A DNA stretch of 64,000 nt. It comes from SAR324 cluster bacterium (GTDB taxonomy: Bacteria; SAR324; XYD2-FULL-50-16; JAERRU01). The notes under the pieces were generated by a model. It saw only the letters and a program-made list of their open reading frames with translations. It was not told the DNA's origin and made no database searches. A program made the translations under genes and the position numbers. The DNA lies in contig JAERRU010000015.1 in the NCBI GenBank assembly GCA_016735295.1, forward strand, positions 1 through 64,000, written 5' to 3'. Shown here piece by piece: positions 45,478-55,071 of the stretch (position 1 is the stretch's first letter; each line of letters begins with the position of its first letter).

Positions 45478-46610
45478 TGATGGTATACACTGCACCTGCT
45501 CTTAAAAATCGGGCTACTCTTTTTATATCAAGGCGGCAAGTTAATGATAATTTTAATATATTTTTGCTAGATAAGCCGGCAAATTTAAAATTTGCTGTGG
45601 TAGTAAAAAATAAAGGCGTTGGATTAGGGATAAACCTGTTAGCTGATATGGCTACCCAATATGGAGCTAGTTATTTGGTGTGTGCCTGTTTAGAAGAAGC
45701 CTTGTTAATAAAAAATAAATCCCTACCTATTTTAATTTTAGGGGAAAGATCAACCAATGAATTAGCAGAAATCGCTCAACATGAAATGCATATTCAAGTG
45801 CAATCATTTAAAATGGCAAATAACTTTGCTCGTGTTTGTGCAAAATATAACAAGTTAGCTAAAGTTCATTTTAAAATTGATAGTGGCTTAGGTAGATACG
45901 GGGTTAGGTGGGATAAGGCTGCTTTGGAATTTGATAAGATTAATCCTATTAAAAATTTGCAAATTATGGGTTTAATGACACATTTTGCAATGTCTGATGA
46001 AAAAGATAAATCTTACGCCAACCTACAATGGCAAAGATTTAAGGAAGCGTTAGCCCATATAAAAAAGCCTAAAAATTCTCTAATGCACGCTTGTAACACA
46101 GGAGGCTATCTGGATTTACCCGCTTATCACTGTGATATGTGCCGAATTGGGGTTTTGTTTAGTGGCAATTATCCATCAGCAAGTTGTCGACGAATAAAGG
46201 TAGGTGAAAATGAGTTAAGCTCAGCTTTCACCTTAAAAAGTAAATTATCTTTTATCAAAAAACTAAAAATAGGTGATTATTTGGGTTATGGCATGCACTA
46301 CCAAGCAAGCAAAGATATGTTAATCGGGGTTATACCTTTAGGATATGGTGATGGGTTTCCTCGATTAAGAAATAAAGGCCATGCTTTAATTAATGGGCAA
46401 AGGGTGGCTATATTGGGGGGCGTGGCAATGGATTGTATGATGATAGATTTAACTAACGCCCCTAAAGCCAATTTAGAAGATGAGGTGGTTTTGATGGGCC
46501 AACAGGGCAATCTATCTATAAATCCATATGATATGGGAAGGCAAGCTAACACGGTGGTTTATGACATTCTAACCGGGTGGCAGACTAGGTTAAATATAGA
46601 GTATTTTTAA
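45477..46610 (+). CDS. alr: Alanine racemase
   Basis: PLP enzyme making D-alanine for peptidoglycan. The PLP lysine is K44 in FAVVVKNKGVGLG. The usual sequence here is AVVKANAYGHG, so the Tyr and His of that loop are missing and the loop is diverged. The rest is standard: KIDSGLGRYGVRW, YGMHY carrying the catalytic Tyr region, VIPLGYGDGFPR and the MDCMMIDL block. At 377 aa it is full length. It starts within the stop of murE, so the pair forms a cell-wall unit. Confidence 0.88.
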   Translation: MMVYTAPALKNRATLFISRRQVNDNFNIFLLDKPANLKFAVVVKNKGVGLGINLLADMATQYGASYLVCACLEEALLIKNKSLPILILGERSTNELAEIAQHEMHIQVQSFKMANNFARVCAKYNKLAKVHFKIDSGLGRYGVRWDKAALEFDKINPIKNLQIMGLMTHFAMSDEKDKSYANLQWQRFKEALAHIKKPKNSLMHACNTGGYLDLPAYHCDMCRIGVLFSGNYPSASCRRIKVGENELSSAFTLKSKLSFIKKLKIGDYLGYGMHYQASKDMLIGVIPLGYGDGFPRLRNKGHALINGQRVAILGGVAMDCMMIDLTNAPKANLEDEVVLMGQQGNLSINPYDMGRQANTVVYDILTGWQTRLNIEYF

Positions 46611-46627
46611 TTGATATCATCACCGAT

Positions 46628-46653
46628 ATAATAATAATAATAATAATAATAAT
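46628..46653. repeat. Trinucleotide (ATA)n microsatellite upstream of purH
   Basis: About eight tandem ATA/AAT units lie between the alr stop and the purH start, 34 bp before the start codon. Slippage would change the purH leader length. Further imperfect caata repeats follow. Confidence 0.85.
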
Positions 46654-46686
46654 CACAATAACAATAGAATAACAATAATCATAACA

Positions 46687-48264
46687 GTGAAACAAGCATA
46701 TAAAATAAAGCGTGCCTTGGTTAGTGTAACAGATAAAACCAATTTAGCTGAATTTGCTAAAGGATTAAGTGAGCTAGGTTGCCAACTCATAGCTACTGAC
46801 GGCACTAATGCCCATCTTAAAAAATATGACATTAAAACTATTGATTTAGCCGATTTTAGTGATAGCCCAGCCTTATTTTCAGGACGCATAAAAAGTCTTA
46901 CCTTTAAAGTACAAAGTGCCATACTTTATGACCGCTTTAATCCCCAACATCAACAAGAAGCGAAAGAACATCAAATATCTACTATTGATTGCGTGATTTG
47001 CAATTTTTATGATTTTCAAAAGGCTCTTAATCAGCAAAAACAAGCTAATGCAGATGATAATTTAGCTTCCATTATTGAACACATAGATATAGGTGGTCCT
47101 AATATGGTTAGGGCTGCGGCGAAGAATTTTAAATCGGTTTTAGTTATTACTGATCCTGATGATTATCAAATAATACTAAAAGAGCTAACCGAAAATGAGG
47201 GAGCGATTAGCTATAATACTCGTTTATTGATGATGAAAAAGGCTTTTAGATTGATTTATCAATATGATCAATTAATCTTTGAGGGTTTAACTAGAAAAGA
47301 GATTAAATATGGAGAAAATTCCCATCAACAGGCTTATTACGTGCCTTTTGCTGATGATTATTTGGAAAATTTGAGCCAAAATCAAATATCATATAATAAT
47401 TATCTAGACGTAAATGCAGCCCTTGAATTGCTATATGACATTGATTTATCGCTAGGCAAAGGTGGGCTAGGTAATGCAGATAAAATGATCATCAATCAAT
47501 GTGCGGTGGTGATAAAGCATAATAACCCTTGTGGGTTAGCTAGTGCTAAAGATTTGGCTCAAGCCTTGAAATTAGCCTTGGATGGGGATAAAATGTCTGC
47601 TTTTGGCTCAGTGGTAGGAGTATCAGGAGTGGTTGATATGGAGATAGTAAACTCTTTAAAAGGCATTTTTATTGAGGTAATAGTAGCGTTTGATTATGAG
47701 AAAGAAGCTTTAACAATGTTAAAAAAACTAAAACGAAAATTAAAAATAATTAAAGTTACTCCTCCATCAAAAAGCTCAAATAATCCTTGGCAAAGAAGAT
47801 CTATTGAAAATGCTACCCTCCTACAATCAAAAGATGTAGGCACATATAAAGATTATCAGGCGGTCACTAAGAAAAAATTTACCAACGACTTATTAGGTTT
47901 AGCAAAATTTGCCATGCTCGCCGTTAAATCCTTAAAATCAAACGCAGTAGCTATTGCCCGCTATCATCAAGGGGCTTATCAATTAATTTCTACTGGCTCT
48001 GGGCAAACTAATCGCTTAGATGCAGTTAGGCTTTTGGCTATTCCTCGGGCTTTGGATAACTTTAAACAACTTGATTGGGATAAATGTGTTTTGGCGAGTG
48101 ACGCTTTTTTTCCTTTTGCCGATTCAATTGAGAGCTTAGCTCAACATAAATTAAAGCATATAGTTCAACCAGGGGGGAGCATTAGGGATAAAGAGGTGAT
48201 TAACGCTTGCGATGAGCATGATATAGCGATGATTTTAACTAATCGTCGCCATTTTAAGCACTAG
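46687..48264 (+). CDS. purH: Bifunctional AICAR formyltransferase / IMP cyclohydrolase
   Basis: Performs the last two steps of IMP synthesis. The cyclohydrolase half is at the N-terminus (IKRALVSVTDKT, DGTNAHLKKYDI). The transformylase half contains KHNNPCGLA (catalytic Lys-His region) and the typical FPFADSIE and QPGGSIRDKEVI near the end. Start is GTG 46687, giving the standard N-terminus. No ribosome site is visible. Length 525 aa matches the family. It lies downstream of alr on the same strand behind the ATA repeat. Confidence 0.96.
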   Translation: MKQAYKIKRALVSVTDKTNLAEFAKGLSELGCQLIATDGTNAHLKKYDIKTIDLADFSDSPALFSGRIKSLTFKVQSAILYDRFNPQHQQEAKEHQISTIDCVICNFYDFQKALNQQKQANADDNLASIIEHIDIGGPNMVRAAAKNFKSVLVITDPDDYQIILKELTENEGAISYNTRLLMMKKAFRLIYQYDQLIFEGLTRKEIKYGENSHQQAYYVPFADDYLENLSQNQISYNNYLDVNAALELLYDIDLSLGKGGLGNADKMIINQCAVVIKHNNPCGLASAKDLAQALKLALDGDKMSAFGSVVGVSGVVDMEIVNSLKGIFIEVIVAFDYEKEALTMLKKLKRKLKIIKVTPPSKSSNNPWQRRSIENATLLQSKDVGTYKDYQAVTKKKFTNDLLGLAKFAMLAVKSLKSNAVAIARYHQGAYQLISTGSGQTNRLDAVRLLAIPRALDNFKQLDWDKCVLASDAFFPFADSIESLAQHKLKHIVQPGGSIRDKEVINACDEHDIAMILTNRRHFKH

Positions 48265-48535
48265 TGGATACTTGATATTAACGTCAACCTTCACAATTTA
48301 TATTTTATATGTTGGCTTAGTTATTTGGTTTTCACTTGCTTTGGTGGGCAAGATGTTTTATAGCTAAGTAGCTGTGTTTCTGCTCGCGCAAACCAAGCAC
48401 CCTATTAGATTTATGGCGGGCGTGGCTACTTGATATTAACGTCAACCTTCACAATTTATATTTTATATGTTGGCTTAGTTATTTGGTTTTCACTTGCTTT
48501 GGTGGGTAAGATGTTTCATGACTAGGCGGTTGTGT
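48265..48535. repeat. Two-copy 158-bp direct duplication after purH
   Basis: cttgatattaacgtcaacc begins at 48271 and again at 48429. The copies are identical or nearly so for about 105 bp and then diverge. The first copy starts within 7 bp of the purH stop. They fill most of the 500-bp gap between purH and the HU/IHF gene. No ORF was found. Confidence 0.93.
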
Positions 48536-48728
48536 TGATATTCATATAAACCAGTTACTATATTAGTTTTATAGTAAATATTAATTTTATCTATCATAAA
48601 ATTTATGAATTTGCTTCCCAAAATATAGTATATTTAGTAACTTAAGACTCAATGCGCCACTTTTATCTGTTAAATAATATGAACAAATATCATATAAGTA
48701 TCGTTAATTTTTATTATCGCACTTTGTT

Positions 48729-48734
48729 TATAAT
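48729..48734 (+). promoter_or_regulatory. Candidate -10 box for the HU/IHF gene
   Basis: A consensus TATAAT lies 31 bp before the start codon. No good -35 box is visible 16-18 bp upstream, so the call rests on the -10 alone. Confidence 0.3.
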
Positions 48735-48764
48735 AGAATATAACCTATATTTAAAGTTTACATT

Positions 48765-49052
48765 ATGATTAAATATGATATTGCGCTCGCGTTATCCCAT
48801 AAATTTGATTTACCAACTAAACAGGCTGCCTATTTATCTGAGGCTATCTTAAAAAGTGTGAAAGACGCTTTAAAAACTGATGGAACTGTGATGATTACTG
48901 GGTTTGGTAAATTTGAAGTTAAGCAAAAAGCGGCTAGGATTGGTCGAAACCCGAAAACTAAACAAAAACATACCATCAAAGAACGTAAATCTATTAGTTT
49001 TTATCCTTCACCGATGTTTAAAAAGGATATCAATAAAAAAATAATTACTTAA
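48765..49052 (+). CDS. HU/IHF-family DNA-binding protein
   Basis: Nucleoid-associated DNA-bending protein of 95 aa. The helical N-terminal half and the beta-arm carrying RIGRNPKTKQ are typical; GRNPKT is the arm-tip motif with the proline that intercalates DNA. GFGKFEVK matches the family signature GFGxF. It looks nearer to IHF-alpha/HU-like proteins, but the subfamily cannot be settled by eye. It precedes cdaA by 157 bp. Confidence 0.92.
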   Translation: MIKYDIALALSHKFDLPTKQAAYLSEAILKSVKDALKTDGTVMITGFGKFEVKQKAARIGRNPKTKQKHTIKERKSISFYPSPMFKKDINKKIIT

Positions 49053-49209
49053 TTTGCTAATTGAGCTTTTAATGGTAGTATTTTAGTGATAAATAAAAAC
49101 TAATTAAGCCATAATTTTTTTATCTATATGCTTGATTTTTTTTTTCGATATGAATTTGCATAATTAGATCTGATAAACAGGTCTATCGTGACGATTAGTT
49201 AAATATACT

Positions 49210-49986
49210 ATGGAGCTTATCCAATACTTTTACTCATTAATACCACCTAGAATTAGCTATAAGGATTATATTGATATAATCATCTTATCGATGATTTTTT
49301 ACCGAGTAATTGTTTTAGTGCAGGGCACTAGCTCGGTGCAAATTATGCTAGGTGGAATATTTTTAGTTACCATTTATTTTTTAGCCGACTATTTTCATTT
49401 AATCGCACTCTACTATACTTTAGATTTATTCTTTAGCTCATTGGTGGTAATACTGGTGGTATTATTTAGTAATGATTTGAGGCGTGGTTTGGCTTCATTT
49501 AATTTTATTGGTTTTAAATGGAGAAATATATCTTTAGCTGATCCATATTTTTTTGATCGACTTTACCAAGCTTGCGAATATTTCACTACCCACAAGATAG
49601 GTAGTTTGATTGTGTTAGAAAAAAAACACTCTTTAAAGCATTATGCCCATTCAGGCACAATACTTAATGCTAGGATATCTTCTCCTTTACTAGTATCAAT
49701 TTTCAATAAAGATTCACCCTTGCATGATGGGGCTATTTTGATAAATCGTAAATTATCACTTTACGCAGCAGCTTGTATTTTACCGCTTACCGCGAGAATT
49801 AATTTAAATATAAAAATGGGCACTAGGCACCGCTCAGCTATTGGAATTAGTGAAGAAACTGATTGCCTTGCGGTTGTAGTGAGCGAAGAGAATGGCTGTA
49901 TATCCTTTTTTGAAAATGGAAAACAAGAATTAATTGAGCTTTGTGATTTTAAAGAAAAGCTTAAAAAAAGATTACTCTCACCTTAA
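49210..49986 (+). CDS. cdaA: Membrane diadenylate cyclase (c-di-AMP synthase)
   Basis: Makes cyclic-di-AMP from two ATP. N-terminal membrane helices lie at about residues 22-38, 45-62 and 66-86. The DisA_N/DAC domain spans about 95-235 with the catalytic DGA at 173-175 (LHDGAIL) and RHR at 206-208 (GTRHRSAIG). Length 258 aa equals that of CdaA/DacA of Firmicutes. It is 31 bp before a YbbR-domain gene, which in Firmicutes (cdaR) regulates the cyclase, so the pair is a conserved unit. The usual third gene glmM is not here; htpG follows. Confidence 0.95.
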   Translation: MELIQYFYSLIPPRISYKDYIDIIILSMIFYRVIVLVQGTSSVQIMLGGIFLVTIYFLADYFHLIALYYTLDLFFSSLVVILVVLFSNDLRRGLASFNFIGFKWRNISLADPYFFDRLYQACEYFTTHKIGSLIVLEKKHSLKHYAHSGTILNARISSPLLVSIFNKDSPLHDGAILINRKLSLYAAACILPLTARINLNIKMGTRHRSAIGISEETDCLAVVVSEENGCISFFENGKQELIELCDFKEKLKKRLLSP

Positions 49987-50017
49987 ATTATGATGAAGAG
50001 TTTTTAAATTTAGTTAT

Positions 50018-50680
50018 ATGAACAATAGATTTTTGTCTAAACTAATAAATATCGTAAAATTTATATTAAGAAATAACTTAGCTCATAAATTGAGTGCGAT
50101 TGCCTTAGCTTTAATGGTGTGGGCTATATTTAGCCATCAAGAATCTAGGGGAGGATTTGTGATATTTCCCATACAAATAGTTTACGCTGATATACCTGAA
50201 CATACTATTGTTACCTCTGAATTGCTAGATAGCGTTAATGTTACGTTTAAATTACGGGGTGATTATAAGGTAGTGACTAAAGATGATTTTAAGCTGGTGG
50301 TGCCTATGGCTGATATGTCTATTGGTAAAAATAAATTTAAAATATCGGCTAATCATATCATAGGGCCGGAGTCTGAGGTGCTATATATTGAGCCCGAGCT
50401 GCTCCATATTAAACTTGAGCAGCTTATAATGAAGATGATTACTATTGTCCCTAAACTAGATAGGCCTGATAATAGATTAAGGAGCAAGATACAAATTGTA
50501 CCATCGCAAATTGTTATATCTGGTCCTAAAAATTTAATTACCAAAATAAATAAAATTTCTACTAGCACTATAGAAATTAATTCACTCAAAAAAGGAGTGG
50601 AACTCAAAGCTAGTTTGGATTTACCACGTTACGTTTCCGCTAATGGGCAAGAAAGCATTATTGTTCAATTATTAGAATAA
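50018..50680 (+). CDS. ybbR: YbbR-domain protein, probable CdaA regulator
   Basis: A 220-residue protein with an N-terminal membrane anchor (about 26-42, AIALALMVWAIFSHQ) and an exported beta-rich part holding about two YbbR repeats: residues 55-130 and 135-220, with IQIVPSQIVISGPKNLI as the repeat hallmark. In Firmicutes, CdaR (YbbR) proteins bind and modulate CdaA. The 31-bp spacing from cdaA supports the same role here. Confidence 0.85.
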   Translation: MNNRFLSKLINIVKFILRNNLAHKLSAIALALMVWAIFSHQESRGGFVIFPIQIVYADIPEHTIVTSELLDSVNVTFKLRGDYKVVTKDDFKLVVPMADMSIGKNKFKISANHIIGPESEVLYIEPELLHIKLEQLIMKMITIVPKLDRPDNRLRSKIQIVPSQIVISGPKNLITKINKISTSTIEINSLKKGVELKASLDLPRYVSANGQESIIVQLLE

Positions 50681-50747
50681 TTATTATTTTTTAAATTTTT
50701 ACTCATATTTCAATATTTTGCTCATAAAATATAAAATATGTGCTACT

Positions 50748-50777
50748 TTGACATTCGTTTTAATTATAACTTAATTA
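50748..50777 (+). promoter_or_regulatory. Candidate promoter for htpG
   Basis: A perfect TTGACA (50748-50753) lies 47 bp before htpG. The best -10 at 17-18 bp is TAATTA-like and weak. No classical sigma-32 heat-shock site (CTTGAA...CCCCAT) was seen. Confidence 0.3.
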
Positions 50778-50799
50778 TCCTATTTAAAAATTAACTACT

Positions 50800-52701
50800 A
50801 TGAAACAAAAAACTGGCCCTAAAAATTATCAATTTCAAACTGAAATAGGCTCTTTATTAGATTTACTAGCGAACTCGCTATATTCAAATAAGGAAATTTT
50901 TTTAAGAGAATTAATATCAAATGCAGTAGATGCCTTGGCTAAGGTAAAATTTGATAGTTTGACTGATAATTCTTTGTTGGATAAAGACGAAGAGCTGAAA
51001 ATCGACATCAAAGTAGATGAAAAAGAAAAAAGCTTTTCTATTACTGATAATGGCGTGGGCATGACAAAGCAAGAATTAGTAGATAATTTGGGGACTATTG
51101 CTAAATCTGGTACTATGGCGTTTTTAAAGAATTTGGGCGACCAAAAAGAAAAGAATTTAGATTTAATAGGTAAATTTGGGGTAGGGTTTTACTCAGTTTT
51201 TATGGTGGCTACAGAGGTTAGCGTAGAAACTGCGTCTAGCCAGGATAAAAATGAATTTGCTCATCGGTGGGTATCTAATGGGGAAGGCGTTTTTACTATC
51301 GAAAAAATTGAACCTCGGGCTCGGGGAACTAAAATATCATTTAAATTTAAAAAAAATACTCACGATCTAGCATCTAAGTGGCGCATAGAAGAGGTGATCA
51401 AGCAATATTCTAATTTTACCCCCTTTAAGATTGAAGTAAATGGGGAACAGATTAATCGACAAAATGCTTTGTGGACCAAAAATAAATCCCAAATTAAAGA
51501 AGATGAATATAACGAACTCTTCAAATATTTATCTGGTACTGCTGAAAAACCTAGATTTACCTATCATTATAATTCTGACGCTCCTTTGCAGTTTAATGTG
51601 ATTATGTTTATTCCTCAAAAGGGAAATAATGCTCTTTTTCAAAATCAACGAGATAGCCAGTTACATCTTTATTGCAAGAAAGTATTTATTCAAGATGATT
51701 GTAAAGATATACTGCCCGCTTGGTTGCGGTTTGTTCATGGGGTAGTTGATTCTCATGATTTGCCCCTTAATGTTTCTCGGCAAACTTTGCAGAACAATCC
51801 TATATTGTCTAAAATTCAAAATTTTTTAATAAAAAAGATATTAGGAGAATGGGAAACACTTAAACGGACAAATAAGGAGGCTTTTCAAGAATTTTGGCAA
51901 AATTTTGGTGTTTTTGTTAAAGAAGGAATTTACAGTGATTTTGGCCGACGAGAAATGTTACTTAAATTATATCATTCTTACACATCTAAAAATAAAGATG
52001 AGATAGTATCCTTGCAAGAATATGTGGATCGCATGGGCCCAGAGCAAAAGGAGATTTATTATATTCATGGTAAAAGCCGCTCACAAGTGGAGGTTTCGCC
52101 TAATTTGGAATATTTTAAGCAAAATAAAATAGAAGTACTATACCTTTATGAAGAAGTTGATGAATTTGTGATTAGCAGCATTGGAACTTTTGCTGATAAG
52201 GCTATAGTGAGTGTGGATAAAGCGGAGATACAAGAGCCTAAATCAGATAGTAAAAAGGTTGATGATAAAAAGGAAGATACTAGCACAGATAGCCCATCTG
52301 AATTACAATTTACTAAGCTTAAAGAAAATTTTAAACATGTTTTGGGTGATAAAATATCTGATGTGCACTCTTCAAAAAGATTAGTAGATAGCCCTTGCAC
52401 CCTGGTATCGCATAAAGACGCTCCTACTTTTGGTATGGAAAAGGCTCTTAAAATGATGAATAAAGATTTTAGTGAGGCTAAAAATATTTTAGAGGTGAAT
52501 TTTAAGCATCCGATTATAAAAAACATGATCAAGATACAAAAACGTTTACCCCAAGATGCTATTATAAAAGAGACCATTGAGCTTTTATTTGATAATTGTT
52601 TAATCATCAAGCGAAATTTAGAATTAGACTCGTTAATTTTTTCTAAGATAAACAAGATGCTACATAAAACTACTAGTATTTATTTGAAATCATTAGATTA
52701 A
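50800..52701 (+). CDS. htpG: Molecular chaperone HtpG (Hsp90)
   Basis: Cytosolic Hsp90 chaperone. The ATP site is in the N-terminal GHKL domain: FLRELISNAVDAL (Glu and Asn), ITDNGVGMTKQEL (Asp, Gly) and GKFGVGFYSVFMVA. The middle domain begins with the Arg region DLPLNVSRQTLQ. The C-terminal dimer domain is complete. At 633 aa it is full length. It ends 12 bp before lptD. Confidence 0.97.
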   Translation: MKQKTGPKNYQFQTEIGSLLDLLANSLYSNKEIFLRELISNAVDALAKVKFDSLTDNSLLDKDEELKIDIKVDEKEKSFSITDNGVGMTKQELVDNLGTIAKSGTMAFLKNLGDQKEKNLDLIGKFGVGFYSVFMVATEVSVETASSQDKNEFAHRWVSNGEGVFTIEKIEPRARGTKISFKFKKNTHDLASKWRIEEVIKQYSNFTPFKIEVNGEQINRQNALWTKNKSQIKEDEYNELFKYLSGTAEKPRFTYHYNSDAPLQFNVIMFIPQKGNNALFQNQRDSQLHLYCKKVFIQDDCKDILPAWLRFVHGVVDSHDLPLNVSRQTLQNNPILSKIQNFLIKKILGEWETLKRTNKEAFQEFWQNFGVFVKEGIYSDFGRREMLLKLYHSYTSKNKDEIVSLQEYVDRMGPEQKEIYYIHGKSRSQVEVSPNLEYFKQNKIEVLYLYEEVDEFVISSIGTFADKAIVSVDKAEIQEPKSDSKKVDDKKEDTSTDSPSELQFTKLKENFKHVLGDKISDVHSSKRLVDSPCTLVSHKDAPTFGMEKALKMMNKDFSEAKNILEVNFKHPIIKNMIKIQKRLPQDAIIKETIELLFDNCLIIKRNLELDSLIFSKINKMLHKTTSIYLKSLD

Positions 52702-52713
52702 TTATCCTATTTA

Positions 52714-55071
52714 ATGTTGATTTGGCCAAGTGTTTCCTGTTTAACATTAAGACTTTTTAGATTATTTTTTTTTGTGTGGGGGGTTATTTCGCTTTTTTCT
52801 TATCAAGAAGTTAGAGCCCAATCTATTTCAAATTACTCTTCTAACAGAACTGAATTTTCGGTAGGCCAGGAAAAGATTGAATATGAGAATCCTCATTTCA
52901 CGGTAGGCACGGCTACAATCAAGGCTAACCGCGCTTCATTAAACACTAAAACCAACCTGATAAGCCTTTGGGGTGTGGTTTATAGTGATCACCCCATCTT
53001 CCTTTATGCTCACGAGGCTGAGATTGATGTAAACCAAATCAGCATTGAGCTAACTGATATATCTTTGTTTGATAGCGTTAATAAAATTTATGCTCGGGCA
53101 AAATTTGCGAAAAGATTAACTGGCGATAAATATTATATTGAGGGTGGGTTTTTCACCCAATGCCCAGCTGGTGAAGATGCTTGGGAAATGAGGGCTGATA
53201 AGATGTATTATGAAATTGAGAACTATGCATTTGGCTACCACGCTTGGTTTAGGTTTTATGATATTCCAATTTTATATTCTCCGGTATACGCTTTTCCCAC
53301 CACTACTAAGCGTAAGAGTGGATTTTTACTACCTGCTGTAAGCATAAAGAATATTTCAAAAGGAAATGGGTATGGCATAATGAGCCGCACGCCTTATTTT
53401 ATAAATATTGCTCCCGACCAAGATATCACCATTAATGGAGAAATATATACTGGCCGTGGGCTAGCTTTGGGGATAGAATATAATTTTGCGTTTAATCAGC
53501 AGCAAAAGGGGCAATTATTTGGTTGGTCAATTGCAGAATCATTTGCTCAGAGAAAATTAGGTGAAGAATATCGAATGACCGATGATAACGACAAGAACCC
53601 GACTAGGCATCATTTTTATTTTTCTTATCAAGATACGATCAGTAAATATGGATCTTTACAAATTACTGGAATAATCAATAGTGATAGCCGCCTATTAGAT
53701 GATTATCCTATTGCCAAAAATGGGGTTAGCGATATTTATAATTACGATGATAGAAAAAGATATATGTCCGCTTCGATGATATTTTCACATAGCGATCATT
53801 TATTTTCTGTTTATCATGATTTGAATGAAAGATTTTTATATTCATCAAGATATGATAAAAAGGGCGATGATAATAGCTTAAGCCAATCTAGTTTGGGCTA
53901 CGAGAAGAGTTGGTTTAATGTTTTTAAGAGTAATTTAAGTTTTATATTTAGGCATGATACCACCAATTTTAATCGACAAATTGGCTGGAACGCTCAAAAG
54001 AATAAATCCGTATTTACCTTAAAATATCCTCATAAGATAGCAACGTTAGATATTTATTATGACTTTACCTACGAATTTTTGCATTATAATACTCGCTATA
54101 TAGGCCCGAGGGTAGGTAATTTTAATTTTAATTCACCAGAAAATTTTGCTTTTCAAAGATTCACTAACAAGATTTTATTATCTAATAAATTTCGCTTTAT
54201 TTCCCCAAAGAATAACACTAAGCTAAAAATTATTCCTTTTATAGAATTTACTGAAAGAAGTGATATTGAACAGCGAGGATTATTAAAAATTAATTCTCAA
54301 GCTAAATTTAGCTATACAAATAGTGACTATAGCTCTTATCAAAGAAAACTTTCTGGTGAATCATTTTTATTAACCCGTAAAAGTGTTGATCTCGGCTTAT
54401 CCCTAACTCTCAAAAAGAGAAATAAAAATCCATATTTAAATTTTAAGCTATCTAGCACTTGGGACCTTTTAGATGGTATGAATAATTCTAAGAGTATATA
54501 TAAGGGTCCAATAATAGAAGAAGGTTACCAAGAAATAGGTAGGGTGCAAAAGTTTAATTTGCTCCGATTTTCAGGCTTTTATCATCCTAATAAACATTTA
54601 TTTATTAATACCAAATTTCGCTATCATATAGATGAAAATAATCTGTTAGAGCGTAAAATTGGGCTATCTTTTCAACCAGAAAGAAAGACTTCTGCTAGAA
54701 TCACCTATTATCAAAATGATAAAAATTATAAAGATTTAGATGGAGGATTATTTCCTAAGGCTGAAAATTTAACGATCAATAGTTATTTCATATTAACTTC
54801 TCGCTGGAATGTTAGGCTAGGCAATACTTGGAATTTTTTACGCAAAGATTTGCTGACTAACGCAAGATACCAGAGGCTGGATAATCTTTTAACTTATAGC
54901 AATATCGATTTTAATTATCGCCACTGTTGTTATAATATTAGCTTAGGCTATCGAGAGAATCTACGAACGAGAACCATTGCTAATGGAAATATTGAAGAAT
55001 ATATTGAGCAAAGTATATATTTGAATTTTGGTATTTTAGATAATGAACTTAAGATTAACTCATATTTTTAA
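52714..55071 (+). CDS. lptD: LPS-assembly outer-membrane protein LptD
   Basis: Outer-membrane barrel that inserts LPS at the cell surface. A signal sequence (about residues 10-36) ends at VRAQ. The LptA-like jelly-roll follows, then the barrel. The strand blocks GYHAWFRFYDIPILYSPVYAFP and RKSGFLLPAV are typical of LptD. Cysteines fit the disulfide-maturation pattern: C150 in TQCPAGEDAW and the adjacent pair C738-C739 (HCCYNISLGY) near the C-terminus. At 785 aa it matches E. coli (784 aa). It overlaps the following gene by 29 bp. Confidence 0.94.
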   Translation: MLIWPSVSCLTLRLFRLFFFVWGVISLFSYQEVRAQSISNYSSNRTEFSVGQEKIEYENPHFTVGTATIKANRASLNTKTNLISLWGVVYSDHPIFLYAHEAEIDVNQISIELTDISLFDSVNKIYARAKFAKRLTGDKYYIEGGFFTQCPAGEDAWEMRADKMYYEIENYAFGYHAWFRFYDIPILYSPVYAFPTTTKRKSGFLLPAVSIKNISKGNGYGIMSRTPYFINIAPDQDITINGEIYTGRGLALGIEYNFAFNQQQKGQLFGWSIAESFAQRKLGEEYRMTDDNDKNPTRHHFYFSYQDTISKYGSLQITGIINSDSRLLDDYPIAKNGVSDIYNYDDRKRYMSASMIFSHSDHLFSVYHDLNERFLYSSRYDKKGDDNSLSQSSLGYEKSWFNVFKSNLSFIFRHDTTNFNRQIGWNAQKNKSVFTLKYPHKIATLDIYYDFTYEFLHYNTRYIGPRVGNFNFNSPENFAFQRFTNKILLSNKFRFISPKNNTKLKIIPFIEFTERSDIEQRGLLKINSQAKFSYTNSDYSSYQRKLSGESFLLTRKSVDLGLSLTLKKRNKNPYLNFKLSSTWDLLDGMNNSKSIYKGPIIEEGYQEIGRVQKFNLLRFSGFYHPNKHLFINTKFRYHIDENNLLERKIGLSFQPERKTSARITYYQNDKNYKDLDGGLFPKAENLTINSYFILTSRWNVRLGNTWNFLRKDLLTNARYQRLDNLLTYSNIDFNYRHCCYNISLGYRENLRTRTIANGNIEEYIEQSIYLNFGILDNELKINSYF

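Noticed and set aside
52146-52655. 169-codon minus-strand frame inside htpG
   Set aside because: Antisense shadow of a well-supported Hsp90 gene.
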